Positions 1 through 13,100 of a stretch of 64,000 nt of DNA are shown here, piece after piece (position 1 is the first letter of the stretch; each line of letters starts with the position of its first letter). The stretch covers positions 90,563,285-90,627,284 of the forward strand of contig NC_079488.1 of the NCBI RefSeq assembly GCF_020520425.1, read 5' to 3'. The position numbers were made by a program, and so were the translations under genes. The stretch comes from Spinacia oleracea (Eukaryota > Streptophyta > Magnoliopsida > Caryophyllales > Amaranthaceae). The notes under the pieces are model-generated. The model was given only the letters and a program-made list of their open reading frames with translations. It was not told where the DNA came from and ran no database searches.

Positions 1-2421
1 AAAGGTTCTGCCTTGACACAGGTCAGTTTTTTTTTCCCTTTTCTGCACAGATCAGTTATCACATGTAGTGATGTTCATATTAGAAAAAACTTTTGTGAAA
101 AGGTGGTTAAAAGACTTTAAAATTCTATAGAGGAAACTGGGAAGTTCCTTAGCCAATCCCATAGGAAAAAGCCGCTAAAACCCTAGGGGAAGGCCCTTGT
201 TGCTTCAACAGAAGGGCCAGATATGGTTAAAACTAGACCTGGCAAAAATGACCTGAACCCCAAATACCGATCCGAGTGACGCTACCCGTTACCTGACTTT
301 GACCCAAACAACGAGCCGAAATGAACCGGAAACCCAAATTGATCCGAACCGAAACCGAACAGAAATCGATTTAAAACTTTTCCCTTAACTAAACTAATTA
401 ACTCCTAATGAACCTAATTTACTATTTAAAAAAAAAATCAACTGCCAACCCACCACTGACCTTCCTCCGCGCCCCTTTTATCTTCCCTTTCTCCCTCTTC
501 CATGGATGCCCAATCCCTGCCACACCATCGGTACACCTACTGTCGTCTCCTACCCCGCATGTGCCTGCCTCCGCTACTTTCCTGAGTTCCCTAGCTTCCT
601 CTCCTGTCTCCCTTTCAAATTCGAAAATCAAAATCAAAATCAAAGTAAACCTTCACAAAGTCAGTGAACATATGGAGAGAGAACCAAAATTCTGGACGTA
701 AAAATGATTAATGCATGCAAGTCTAGTTTACCAGGTCTAGTTGGGGCGTAAAATGATTAATGCATGCCAGTCTATCAATAGAAGGGGCAGATTATGTTTT
801 ATGCCTACGATTGTGTGTGGAACTGCTAGTTGTTGCAAATATAGTGTCATCGCAAGGATCTAATGTCTTTGTGTTGGATATGATTATGTAACTGCAGGCA
901 GTTGAAGAATCTTTGAAAAGTGTCAACTTATATCATGGTGGCGTTGCTGACAAGTTCGCTGGGAAATATAGTGGAGGAATGAAAAGGAGGCTTAGTGTTG
1001 CTATTTCCTTGATAGGTGACCCTAAGGTTGGTCTTCTATTTCCTGACTCTGTTGGTTGTACTTTGAGGAATTCTTACTGATGTTGTTACCTATTTAAAGG
1101 TTGTTTACATGGATGAACCAAGTACTGGATTAGACCCTGCTTCAAGAAATAATCTGTGGAACGTTGTGAAGCAAGCAAAACAAGACAGAGCTATTATTCT
1201 TACAAGTACTATTTTATTCTTACTATTTTATTCTTACTGTGCTTAGGGAGATACATACCCTAGATTTTTGTTCATCTGAATCTGACCCTCACTTAAAAGG
1301 TTAATATTCATCTCCTTCTTTCAGCACATTCTATGGAAGAGGCAGAAGTTCTGTGCGACCGGATAGGCATTTTTGTTGATGGCAGCTTGCAATGTATTGG
1401 AGGCCCTAAACAGGTAATTTCTACTTGTCATTAAATAACTTATTTCTGCCAAAAATACCTCAGTACCTTGATTTCAAAGCGAGCAACCCAGAAAAAAGTG
1501 CATTATCATTCCTGTGCTTAAATTTTGGGGCCGTGGTTCTCTGAACTTGAAATAACAGTGTGATGTTTAACGGGGTTGTGGTGGTGGTGGTAAAGTATAC
1601 CCGTCAATTGTAAAATGCGGAGAAACTGCATAAATGAAATTTATCCTTGAGATGGGACGCATAATGACATTCACAGAACTTAGTTAGTATAGCATATGTG
1701 GACCCTGTTAATATATACTCCCTCCGTCCCTTAATATTCGAACTGGTTTGACCGGTGCGGAGTTTAAGACACTTGAATTGACTTATTTATTTAATGGGCG
1801 TTAGTTGATAGTGGAGTAATTTTTTAATATAATTAGTGGGAAATGTGTAAGGGTTGGGGAGTGGTGAGTGAGGGGTGTGAATTTTTAAATGATTTTTTTG
1901 TAGGGAGTAGGGGTGTAGATGGGTTAGTAGGTAAGTGTGAGAAATAGTATAATATTGGTGAAAATTTCCATTTATAGAAGCGGTGTAAGTATTAAGGGAC
2001 GGCCCGAAAAGGAAAGCGGTGCGAGTATTAAGGGACGGGGGGAGTATATAAAGTCAACCAAATACATCTGTGTGATACATTACATTACTAAGTTTATGGT
2101 TTTTGGTATATATAATGGCAGCTGAAAGGAAGATATGGAGGGTCCTTTGTATTCACAATGACGACTTCTGCAGAGCATGATGCAGAAGTGGAAACAATGG
2201 CGAAAGGCCTCTCTCAAAATGCCCAAAAGATATACCATATTTCAGGAACCCAGAAGTTTGAGATCCCTAAACATGAAATCCGAATTTCTGATGTTTTCAA
2301 AGCAGTTGAGAACCTGAAGAAGAGATTCACAGTCCAAGCATGGGGTCTTGCAGACACCACTTTGGAGGATGTTTTTATCAAGGTTGCCCGTCAATCTCAA
2401 TCTTCCGATGTTCTCTTATGA
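1..2421 (+). CDS. ABC transporter A family member, C-terminal part (partial, 5' end outside window)
   Basis: Five exons can be joined in frame: 1-21, 898-1026, 1100-1205, 1325-1413 and 2122-2421 (TGA stop). All junctions are GT-AG. The product is the second half of an ATP-binding domain. It has an ABC signature variant (YSGGMKRR), Walker B with D-loop (VVYMDEPSTGLDPASR), an H-loop (TTHSMEEAE) and the FVDGSLQCIGGPKQLK strand. The roughly 100-residue tail ends in a TLEDVFIKVAR motif typical of ABCA proteins. Plant ABCA transporters of the single nucleotide-binding-domain (ATH) type move lipid-like substrates across membranes. The substrate here cannot be read from sequence. The Walker A region and membrane domain lie upstream of the window. 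Intron 4 carries a Stowaway MITE. The gene is convergent with HDS, with only 361 bp between the stop codons. The family call is firm; the exact member is not. Confidence 0.9.
228..370. repeat. Degenerate dispersed repeat in ABCA intron
   Basis: This is a C/A-rich stretch rich in ACCCGAACC/GACCTGAACC-like words, typical of hAT-type plant MITE ends. It sits inside the 876-bp intron 22-897. I could not find the opposite terminus. The same intron also holds a short direct duplication (TAAAATGATTAATGCATGC at about 702-720 and 749-767). The proline/serine-rich open frame at 408-701 looks spurious. Confidence 0.3.
1718..2044. mobile_element. Stowaway-type MITE in ABCA intron 4
   Basis: The 327-bp element begins CTCCCTCCGTCCCTTAATA and ends with the near-complementary TATTAAGGGACGGGGGGAG. 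It is flanked by TA on both sides (1716-1717 and 2045-2046), the Tc1/mariner-type target duplication. There is no coding capacity. The right end carries an extra partial copy of the terminal repeat (around 1985-2003), so the end was locally duplicated. Confidence 0.85.
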
Positions 2422-2782
2422 TCACAAAATTCAAGTTTTGTTACAATTAGTGTTACGTCCCATACTTATATACAAATATACATATACTACCAAGCATATA
2501 TAATCAGCTCTCCACATTTAGCTATATTTGATGTAATACAGTTGAGTTCCTAAATAAGATCCTGTACAGCAATAACAATAATAAATAAGATTTCCTTTGA
2601 TTTTTCTAACAGCAACTTTGTTACTTAAACGGCAAAGGGGCAATAATTTCGAAGAACTCATCCATTACCCATAAAATGGTGTGGGGTAATTTAGTTTACA
2701 GTATGATCGAAGGGTCTGTATTTGCTAATTTGATTTTGCATGATCCTAAATCCTAAATCAAAATTCTCAGTACTGGGTTTGC
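2422..2782. other. Convergent intergenic spacer between ABCA and HDS
   Basis: This 361-bp spacer holds both 3' untranslated regions. AT-rich sequence with AATAATAAATAAGA near 2575-2590 could serve as a poly(A) signal for ABCA. No other gene is seen. Overlapping 3' ends of the two transcripts are likely at this distance. Confidence 0.6.
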
Positions 2783-5700
2783 CTACTCTTCCACTGGAGG
2801 ATCCGCCCAACGCCCATGTTCTTTAATTAGATCAATTAAAGCGTCTGTGGCCTGCTCCATTGCTATTCCTCGCTTCACCACCGTCTGCAAATAGGCCAAA
2901 TTGTTTTTCAGACTATTCATGGAAACCCTTTTTGAATGACAATAATATAGCAAGCCAATGCTAGTGTTTTAAAACAGCACACTGAGTAATGTAATAATGT
3001 ATAGATGAGGGGAGAGCATCTCATTTCATTGTTATATTCTTTCAAATGAGTGCAGCATAAGCAACATAAGCCAGACTTAAAAAAGGAGTGCAGCATAGTC
3101 TTAATTAAGTATGCTAAGAGTATTAAGTAGACAAATTATTTTCAGCTAATTATAATGTCTGCAGATCATTTACATTCTGTATTTGATTTTACTCTTTCCC
3201 TATATTTGATGCAATATCTAAGAGATTATTAATTTGTAAGATGTGTGTTTCGTGTTGTGTAAGCCTTAATATTTTATTTGTTGATTCTTTTCCTACCATA
3301 CTAATTTGTTTTTTCTTATATTCTTTCCGTATAATATCTGATATAATATTTAGTGAGTCATTTTATTCTACTACGAAAAGCATTTGTGTCTTTTAGTCAA
3401 ATTATTAAAGCTTAACTATGGTAAAGCCTTAATAATATACTTCTATGTTCCTAATGTAGATTAATTTCTATTTGTTTTTTATTACTTCCATATAAATATC
3501 TATATCAAATACTATTGTTAATTTAAAAAAAAAACAAGCACAGGACGCACTAGGAGATGACACGTACCATTAAACAAGGAAAATGCAAGGAAAGATAAGA
3601 AAAGTATAAGGAAAGGAAGGTTGGATTATAACACTTTTGCATTTAAGTGATTTTCTATCAGTTATCAATTACATAATGAGTGATTTCCTATAAAAAAGAA
3701 AAAAAAAAGGAATGATAATTTTCTTTAAATACGGAGAATTCTTTTTGGTGGAAAAAAATATTAAGGATTCACAAGGACATGACACATGTCAATCCTGGTG
3801 TGTGTCTTTTAATATATAGTAATTGATAACTGACAATTGCATACATAACCCGGTTACTTATCAAATGGCAGGAGCAATAAGTAAACAAACACCCAAGCAA
3901 GGGACTCCTACAACGGGGACTGGGTAGGGTTGAAAACACAGAATTTAACCCATGCAACTGTTTAAAGGCTTTTTATCATGGTGCGAATATTTTGGGCATC
4001 GGATCGTGCGACGCGCTTTTACCTAGTCGGCGGTAATGGCGCACACCATGTACGGCTCGTGAAGCACCTGAAGGGGGCACTCTTGTCTATTGGCAATAAA
4101 AGAGAGGTGCGAGCGTCCATCACGCACTTGTGTGCGCATAGCAGTCACAATGCTGAGTCTAGAAAGCTTAAGAACGGGCGATAGCATAATATCAACGCTA
4201 GTAATTAAGCAAGATAACTTCTGGTGAGTGATATTGGTTCATACCCCTCATAGAGGTTTGTTTGGATTAGCTAAAACCTTCATGTGAACACTCGATTATT
4301 TACAGAAACATAATAATCTTATCTAAAGCTTAAAAACTTAAAACAAAAGTTCTAAAAGCATTAGATAAGGAAAATACAAGGAAAAAAAGAAAAGTATAAG
4401 GAAAGGAAGGTTGGATTATAACACTTTTGCTTTTGAGTGGGGCTAGGTACTTCACAGTAAAGTAAAGTACCTATTGGGAGCTAGGTTATCAAAATCGTGA
4501 TTCTACTTTGAATTGGAAGGTACTCTTAGAATCGAATCGTAAAATCGAATCATAGAATCGTAAGATTCTACAAACAAATATAATCAAGATTTTATTCTCA
4601 AATTTCATTTAAAGTGCTTATATTATAGGAAAGAACTTAATAATTGAAATATATAGTTGTTTAATAGTTATATAAGCAATAATTATAAATATTTTTCTAT
4701 TAATTACTTTATCTACATGATTCAAATTTACGAGGTTTTCGCTAGTCGAGAAAAAAGTGTAGAATCATGTAGAATCGTGAATCGAATCGTATGACATATT
4801 TGAATCGTAGAATCGTAAGATTCTATGATTTAAATCGCGATTTTAATAACCATGATTGGGAGCATTTGAATGTCCAAAAGATTTTTTTACGATTTCATTT
4901 GAAACAATAGCTACGGTTCAGAGATGATGAGAAAAAAAGAGGATGCTGGAAAATCCAAGACTAAGGCCGCATATTTCTGACCAAACAGGACCGACAAGAG
5001 CGACAAGAGCGAGAATTGTATATTAATTTTGTATAGTATATGCCACAAGAAGGATTTTAAAGATGCACGCCATATTAAATGCAACATGCAACCGTGCAAC
5101 CTCACTGACTAAGGGTGCAGGCTCTTCACCGGATGAAACCTGAACTTATCTAAACTGAACTTATTAGAAGATTACACCTGATAAGACCCGATTGGAACTT
5201 ATTAGACCTGATCAGAGATGATTGCAAGAGAGTGAACTTATAGGACCTGATTTGAGCTTATTGACCTTATAAGACCTGGTTCCAAGTTATCTGAACTTAT
5301 TGGACCGAGAACTTATTTTTTTTAAGGTAACGAGAATGCCACTAACAACAGGGAGTCCAACAGAAAAAACAATACTTGGTACTCTAATATGTACCTAATA
5401 ACTCAATTCTCAACCAAGGAAAACTAATAGGACATACCTTGCCGACATAGAGGTCAATTTTCCCAGGAGAACCACCAACATAACCAAAGTCTGCATCAGC
5501 CATTTCCCCTGGACCATTCACAATGCACCCCATGATTGCAATCTGCACACACCGACAAGGGTTCAGGAAATAAATCTTGTCTATTTAATCTTCTTTTTTC
5601 TTTAAATGTCATATAAACATCATCTGATGAGTTTTAGAATATTACAGAAACACCAGGTAAGTGCGACGTCTTCTCCCTTATTTCTGCACTTATTTCTTGG

Positions 5701-8700
5701 AGGTCGAAAAGTGTCCTCCCACACGATGGACAAGACACATATTCCTGGACGAGCAAATAACGCAAGGGGCCTTAAAATCTCCACATACAATAAGTCTAAC
5801 TTGGAAATATTAAAACAAAAGGAGCATTCCCTAGAGAAAACTTACCGTTTTGGTATTCCTCATTCTGCAACCTTGAAGCAAGTTAAAAGATGTGTTTCTC
5901 AGAAATTCAAAGTCTTGCCCAGGAGCTTCCAAGAGTACACCGTCCCCTAGCCCGTCTACAAGAAGGCTTCCAGCGTAGGTACCAGCACGAATGACTAAAT
6001 CATCCCTGATATAACAAATAAGATTAGAGAATAGAGAAACAATGAGATGTAGAATCTTATACTGATGCCTTAACTTAGAAGTTGTATTTTTGAAATACCT
6101 GTGAATCCCAGAAGGAAACTGGATATGATGTATTACAGGGAAGTTCAAAGAATTATCTGATAGATACTCAAATAGCCTGCAGTTGGTACAAAAATCTAAA
6201 ATTATGAACCGAAACAAAAATAGTGAAATGAGAGTAAGAGAGGGCAAAGAAACTTGAAAAAATCATTGCAGTATGAAAAAGAGTGTGCATCACGAGTCTT
6301 TAGATATGATGCTCAAACTCATCTCTCTCTTCTTTCCTCCTTTGAGAACAAATTGTTCTCTTCTTATTCTCTAGCCTACTTTATCTTTCTTCTCTAAGAA
6401 AATTACTTTAGTTCTCGTATCCTTTTGACTGCCTTTTGCAGTCTCACTCTTTCTTTCCCAAGCTCTGACGATCATATTTCGTTATAACAGGATTACTTAT
6501 TGTTTCTCTGTTCTTTATATAAAGGTTTAGCCAATTTTTATTTCAGATGAAAATGCAGCTCATGAGCAAGAAGCTTCCAGAAGTATCACTAACAGTACCT
6601 TCGAGCTGCATGGACTCTGCTGACTTTCTCTTCAGCGAAAGACAGTTCATGAAGAATCATTGTAGCATCTATGTCTTTGAGAATCTCCAGTTCTTCATAG
6701 GGCTCATCACCCCGCAGAGACACAACCAAGCGTGTTCCTGGAGATACATAATCTGTAGTTGAATAGGATACTCTAAAATGTTAATCCGCAAATAAAAAGA
6801 AACTGCAAAACAAATCACCTTCAGGTAAAAGCTTATGTGCACCAGTTGATAACTCCTTGAGGTTCGCCAGAACAATGGCATTAGGCAAGGGCTTCGTAAG
6901 TTGCTCAGACAAAGGGGTTATAATTCCCACACTTATATCGATTAGTCTCTTGAGAGCTAGCCGCTAATCATAAAAAGGAAAGCAGACAAAGTAATTGATT
7001 TGCCTTAGAAAAAATTGATGATAAATTGACGCTTGCATGAACTAATTGAATAAACAAACTAAAGAAAGAAATAAAGCACCAAAAAGGAGACTGCTTACTG
7101 CATCAGCATCATCTGCTGGTGGAAGTTGCCTCAGTAAAATGGAATCTACAGTCGCCAGATCCTGATTTCACATTTATTCAGTCAGGAAATTTCTAATATA
7201 ATCATATCAGGCAGCTATTAGAGTAATTATTATTTGCCAGGGTAATTAAATTTTACTTTGTATACCAATTTACCTTGAAGGGCATGCCAACAATAAGCTT
7301 CGCAGCTAGTGACTTGTATAGGAGTTCAGGCGTCTAAAATCAAATATAATGAGCACAGTTAGAACTAAGGGTTCAAGGTAGCTGACGAAATTTTCGCCAA
7401 ATCTCAATCAAATGAAATGATGAGGTTCTGGAATATAGCATCTGGGACAAAAGGCCACATCTAAAAGCAAAATAAGCAGGGTTAACCCACATTTTTCACT
7501 ACCATGTAGGATATAAAGAAATATTTACAAATTAAAAGATTAGGAGAAACGTAGTTCACATTTATCCAACCAAGAAATGACTATCATGGAATATGAACAA
7601 AATTACGGCACAGCTACATGATTGAAGGGAGAGAATAAAGTCAAACATTTCTAGATATACCCATATACCTGATAAATGGTTCACGAATCCTAGGTATGAG
7701 GTATGGGTTTAGAATGGTCTAAACCCATACCATGTGTTTGGTTGGACAATTTAAGAGTTTCAAACTCATGCCTGAAATCCCCAAGGTATGGGGATTAGAA
7801 ACCTAGGGAGGGGGGAGGTGGGTTTGGTTCATACCTCTACTCCAGGTATCAAATAAAAGGGAAAATCCATCCCCAAACTGAACCAAACACATGGTATTAA
7901 GAATCAAGTTTCAAACCCCTACCACCTAGATATCATTCGTGATTCCAACCCCATACCAGTGTGTGAACCAAACTCCCCCTTATAAATTTGACACGGACTT
8001 ATAATAGAACAACTAAAAACTAAGAGGATATATATACTCCTGGAATATACACAAGGACACAACAACAAACACACAAGATGAGCATACATGAAGAAGAATA
8101 TCACCTTTAATTGATCCAAGGAAACAGTCATGAGAACTGAACCATCACGGTGTAGGACACCTCTGTAGTCCACTTCTTCACCCTGTGCTCAATAAAACAT
8201 TATATATTCAAATGGAATGAATCAATAGCCCAAGGGTGCGGAAAGAGATCAGAGGAATCCTAAGAGAACCTCTTTTTGGATTGGCAATTGACCGGTTCTG
8301 CGTTGAAACTCAAAATAATGCCTATGTTTTTCTTCAAAAGGTGCCTGTAAGAAAATTATAGCCACAAACAGAGTTGTGGTAAGCATTGAACATTGCACTT
8401 TTCTAGCATCAAATTAACCCCAAGAACCTTTAATCATACCACTCCTTGCTGAAGTTCAGCTGCTCTCATTCCAAGGTTGGCCAGCCTTCTGCAGGGGTCT
8501 ATTTCCTCTTCTGGTGCTTCTGTAAGGGAGACCCTGATTGTATCTCCCAAGCCATCCTACAACAATAATATCTCCAGAGACTTGTCACAATAAAACTTTT
8601 GTGGATTACATTTCTTTGGATAGAAAAAAAGTGTCTGCAACTTTAAAAAAAAGAAAAGAATGCTCAATTCAATTGTGATGGAATCTCATACTTGACTAAC

Positions 8701-10122
8701 CTTGATCTTCAATTTAGCACACTACTATATTGAATAAGCTACTAGTGATTTTGGAAATTTAAGGAAGCACACGGGAAGCTCATATTTGCGACAAACATTT
8801 TTTAGGCAACCTAATAACCTAAGCATGTTCAGGTTCCCTCCATACGGTACTGGCTAAACGAATGTTTATTACATTAATGATGGAAACATTCCTGAATTAT
8901 CTCCATAATTATATGTGCCCTACCAAATCTTAATTCCATTGTAAGTACTAAACATATGATATTAAGATATATGTCCATCGACCCCATGCTGTGGATCATA
9001 TATCTATCAGCAAATAAAAATTCTCGAGATGTACCTGAAGAAGGGTCCCAATCCCTATAGCAGATTTCATCCGTCCGTCTTCACCTTCGCCTGCCTCTGT
9101 GACTCCCAAGTGCAGCGGATAGTCCCATCCTTGTAGGTACATTTCTGCAACCAATAATCGATATGCTTCAACCATGACAACTGGATTACTTGCTTTCATG
9201 GAAAAGACAAAATTGTGGTAGTCTAATTTCCGGCATATTCTTGCAAACTCAAAGGCAGATTCAACCTGTTTAAAGTCACAGAAGGAAGTCCAAAACCAAG
9301 CCAAAATCGATATCAGATATGGTTTAACTTAAAGTAGCACTATTCACTCTAATTCAATTTACCAATGGCTACAGAAAAAGATGGTGACGCTTACCATTCC
9401 ACGTGGAGAATCCCCATAATAGCTCATAATACGATCAGAAAGACTTCCATGATTTGTCCCAATACGCATTGCCCTACCGTACTTTTTACATTTCTCGACC
9501 AACGGAGTAAAAACCTGGTATTATGTCCAGAAAGAAAGACGGGGTCGACACATTATTATGTTACTTCTTATGATCTTATCCTCTACCATGAAATACATAC
9601 ATTGCAATTTGAGAATTATTAGAACACAAAATTCATCCAAATGAAAAGAAATGCTTACAAAGAATTAAAAAAAGGGCAAAATTGTTCAGTGTCCCTAGCA
9701 CACTTGACTGACTTGAGTGAACTTGAACAGCGTGCGTAACTAATACAAGTATTTCAGTACTATGATTTCAGTATTGAATTCTTTTAAGAAATTCAGATAC
9801 TAAAGGAAGTGACAGGTAATTGTACAGATGGTGGTAAATAAGATCTTAGAAATGATGACACTTCCTCCATCACAACATTTTGACTTGTGCACTATATTAA
9901 TTAACTTCGATATTTTACTAGTAAAAAACAAATGTTATTACTTGAAAGGTTGTCGGATTAGTCTAAACATATTTTCTAAATATCAACTTTATATAGCATT
10001 TACTTAAATTTAACTAGAGATATTTACTGGTCATATTTGTGCATTGACAAGTGTGAAAGTAAAAAGTTGCAATTAAGAGGACGGATGAAGTATGGTATTG
10101 TTAATACACCAAGCATAGTACA

Positions 10123-10190
<68 letters not shown>

Positions 10191-13100
10191 ATAAATTGAC
10201 TTCTCCACAACAGAATTGAATATAAGAATAACCGAATAGATAAACTTCCATCATTATACTGATTTCTTTTTATAAAATTACCAATTCTGAAATCACAGTT
10301 TGAAAGGTAGCTATTCAAGCCCTGAAGCATAAGATGTGTGTAAGTCCTGTTTCAGAAATTAGAGAGTAAGATTGGAATACAACAGATGCAAGCACACAGT
10401 TCTTTTAGACTAGAGTGACTATGATAAGGTTTCATGCATGTGGAACTCTCCAGACCTCACCAATGGGGTAACCAATGTTGAGGCTGCTTTTGAAAAAGTA
10501 GGTTCTGAAGCTTTTGTATCTTAATTGTCTTTGTTGTTATTCCAAACACATGTATTTTACTAAGACTGATACGAAAAGAATAAAAAGGAACACCCTCCGT
10601 CCCTATTTAAGTTCTCATATCTCCTCAAGCGAATGACTCTATTTCAATTTTCTACTTCTCATTTGAATGGGATCCACACAATTAACTGTTGTTCTAAATT
10701 GCTTTTGTGTACATTTTTTACACTTACTTTCTCTCATCACTACTTGCTATCCGCGATGGTCTAGTGTCTACTTGCTATCCGCGATGGTCTAGTGTCTACT
10801 TGCTATCTGCTAGGTCGAAAGAAAGGGTAAGGTTGCGTACATTTGGCTCTTCCCCAGGCCCTGCGCTAAATGACGGAAAGCTTGTGAACTAGGTACAACC
10901 TTTTCTCTTACCTCTACTTAAAAATTTAAAACGAAGCCCACTATCTTCATTTTTACCTTCAATAGAAAAGATAACTCGCAACAATTTCTCTCCTAAATAC
11001 GCGTGCCCATGAGACATGGGAACTATAAATAGAGACGAAGGGAGTATTTGACAATGGTTTGAACAAAAGCAAGAACAACACGCCTAGCAGCAGATCTATA
11101 TGCATGCAGCCTAATTACATATTATCCAAAATCAAGATAAAACTCTCAAATCCTTGGTTAACCTTCCCTCAAAGTATCTATTTCTACATCCTTTCCTGTT
11201 ATTTTTGTCAAATGCTCATTCCTGATGTCTTCTCCTAAATAGTTTGTATTCCTCTCCCCTTTTCTCTTTCTTAGTTTAACCATACTCTTTGCTTAATAGA
11301 CTAGACAGTGGAACCTAGAAAAAACTTTCTGAGTAGAACAGTCATACTTGTAATATAACATTTTAATCATGTTGAAAACATAATGTTCTATCCCTCAACC
11401 CTCTCACTCTTTCCATTGTGCATGTTCTACATGCGATTTTACCTGCTCTATATGCTCAAGTTCCTTCTGATAATCGTCTTCTGTGTAATCTAGCGTCTCA
11501 AACTGGGCCCGCCGATCAGCTGTCACAAAGCATATCATTTAATCCAGAGTAAGGGCATTACACAAGATTACACTTACAGGACCAAAGCTGAGACAAATAC
11601 CAAAGTTTCCAGGATTAACACGAATCTTTTCAAAGCATTCAGCAACACGCATTGCAACTGAAGGAGCAAAATGAATATCTGCGACTAGAGGTATATTGTA
11701 GCTGCAAAAATAAAATAAATAGGTAAGCTAGCAGATAAATAAGTCTTGCAAAAATGTATAAAAAATTAGAAATAAGTCAAATGGCAGATGCCACAGATCT
11801 ACAGTAACTGAAAACTCGAAAAGAATACATAACCACAGCCAGGGAGGAATGTGAAGCCCTACTTTTTCTGGACAAGTGTGTTTTTAATTTCAAAACAAGC
11901 ATCTGCCTCTTTTTTTCCCTGCACTGTTATTCGAACAATGTCCGCTCCACTGTCTGCAATTTTCATGACCTGCAAGTAAAGTGTAGAGAAAAGGCCGGCT
12001 GAAAGGACCAAAGACAAATTTCTAACTCAGAGTAAACATGCAGAATCTGCAATGGCCATCGATTTGCATAAGGTCCTTAAAAGTTGTCTTGCTCTTTTCA
12101 GATATTGTATATCATAATTGAAATTGCATCCTAGCTCGTGCTAATACACTAGGGGGACTTTGCAACTTTTGCGTAAGTAAAAGTTGCAAAATAGAGCTAG
12201 TTTTCAACTATAATTGTATCTAGTGCTGAATTTTTGATATATGGTCATGATTGATTTAAGTAAATAAAATTATCTCAAGAAGAGGAACCAGAACGCAATA
12301 TAATTAATTGAGTTCATCCCTATACAAAAGAATAACACTTTTAGAAAAGACACCAAGTGTATCATGAATCAACGGAAGAATAGTCTAACTATCAGCTTAA
12401 CGGGCTTGGTATTCCTTATGTCTTAGTGTTAAACACCTCAAGAGACGATCGAAATTTCTATTCAGCAACACAATTTTCAGACAGATGACAAAAAAATACA
12501 TCAAGCCATCAGGCCCATCACTGGATAAGGATTGAGGACACTGATCAGTGAAACTGAGTAAATCAAGGTAGATTAGTGATTTTATTTCTCGGCAACTATA
12601 GAACTGGTCCTCACCTGTACTATCTCTATCCTCCCAGGCATATAGGTAAAAAAACAACTACCAAGTTACTCAAGAATTGTTTTTATTCAATAAGTCCAAT
12701 GAATGGAACAGTCTCCACTGAGATACTAGATTTTGCATTCCAACCTATGATATCTGATTTAAGATGACAGGATACTAATATTGAACAACATATGTAAAGC
12801 AGAAGCAAACCTGCTCAACTGTTGCAGCAACATCTTTCGTATCCGTTGTTGTCATTGTCTGAATCCTGATTGGGTGATCACTCCCGATGGCCACATTTCC
12901 AACCATCACTGTGCATGTCTTCCTCCTCACAGTTTTATATGGAGATACACAATACTTTTGCCGAGGTACTGCACCAAAAACAATGACATACCAACTAAAA
13001 TAGTGTAGGAAAAAAGACAAGAATCTTTATTTATCAACAGCTGATCACTATATTACAATCAATGTGGATGGTATAACTACACCAAATTATGCAATGGAGA

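Noticed and set aside
10073-10330. Frames across the TA repeat
   Set aside because: Tyr-Ile repeats from the microsatellite.
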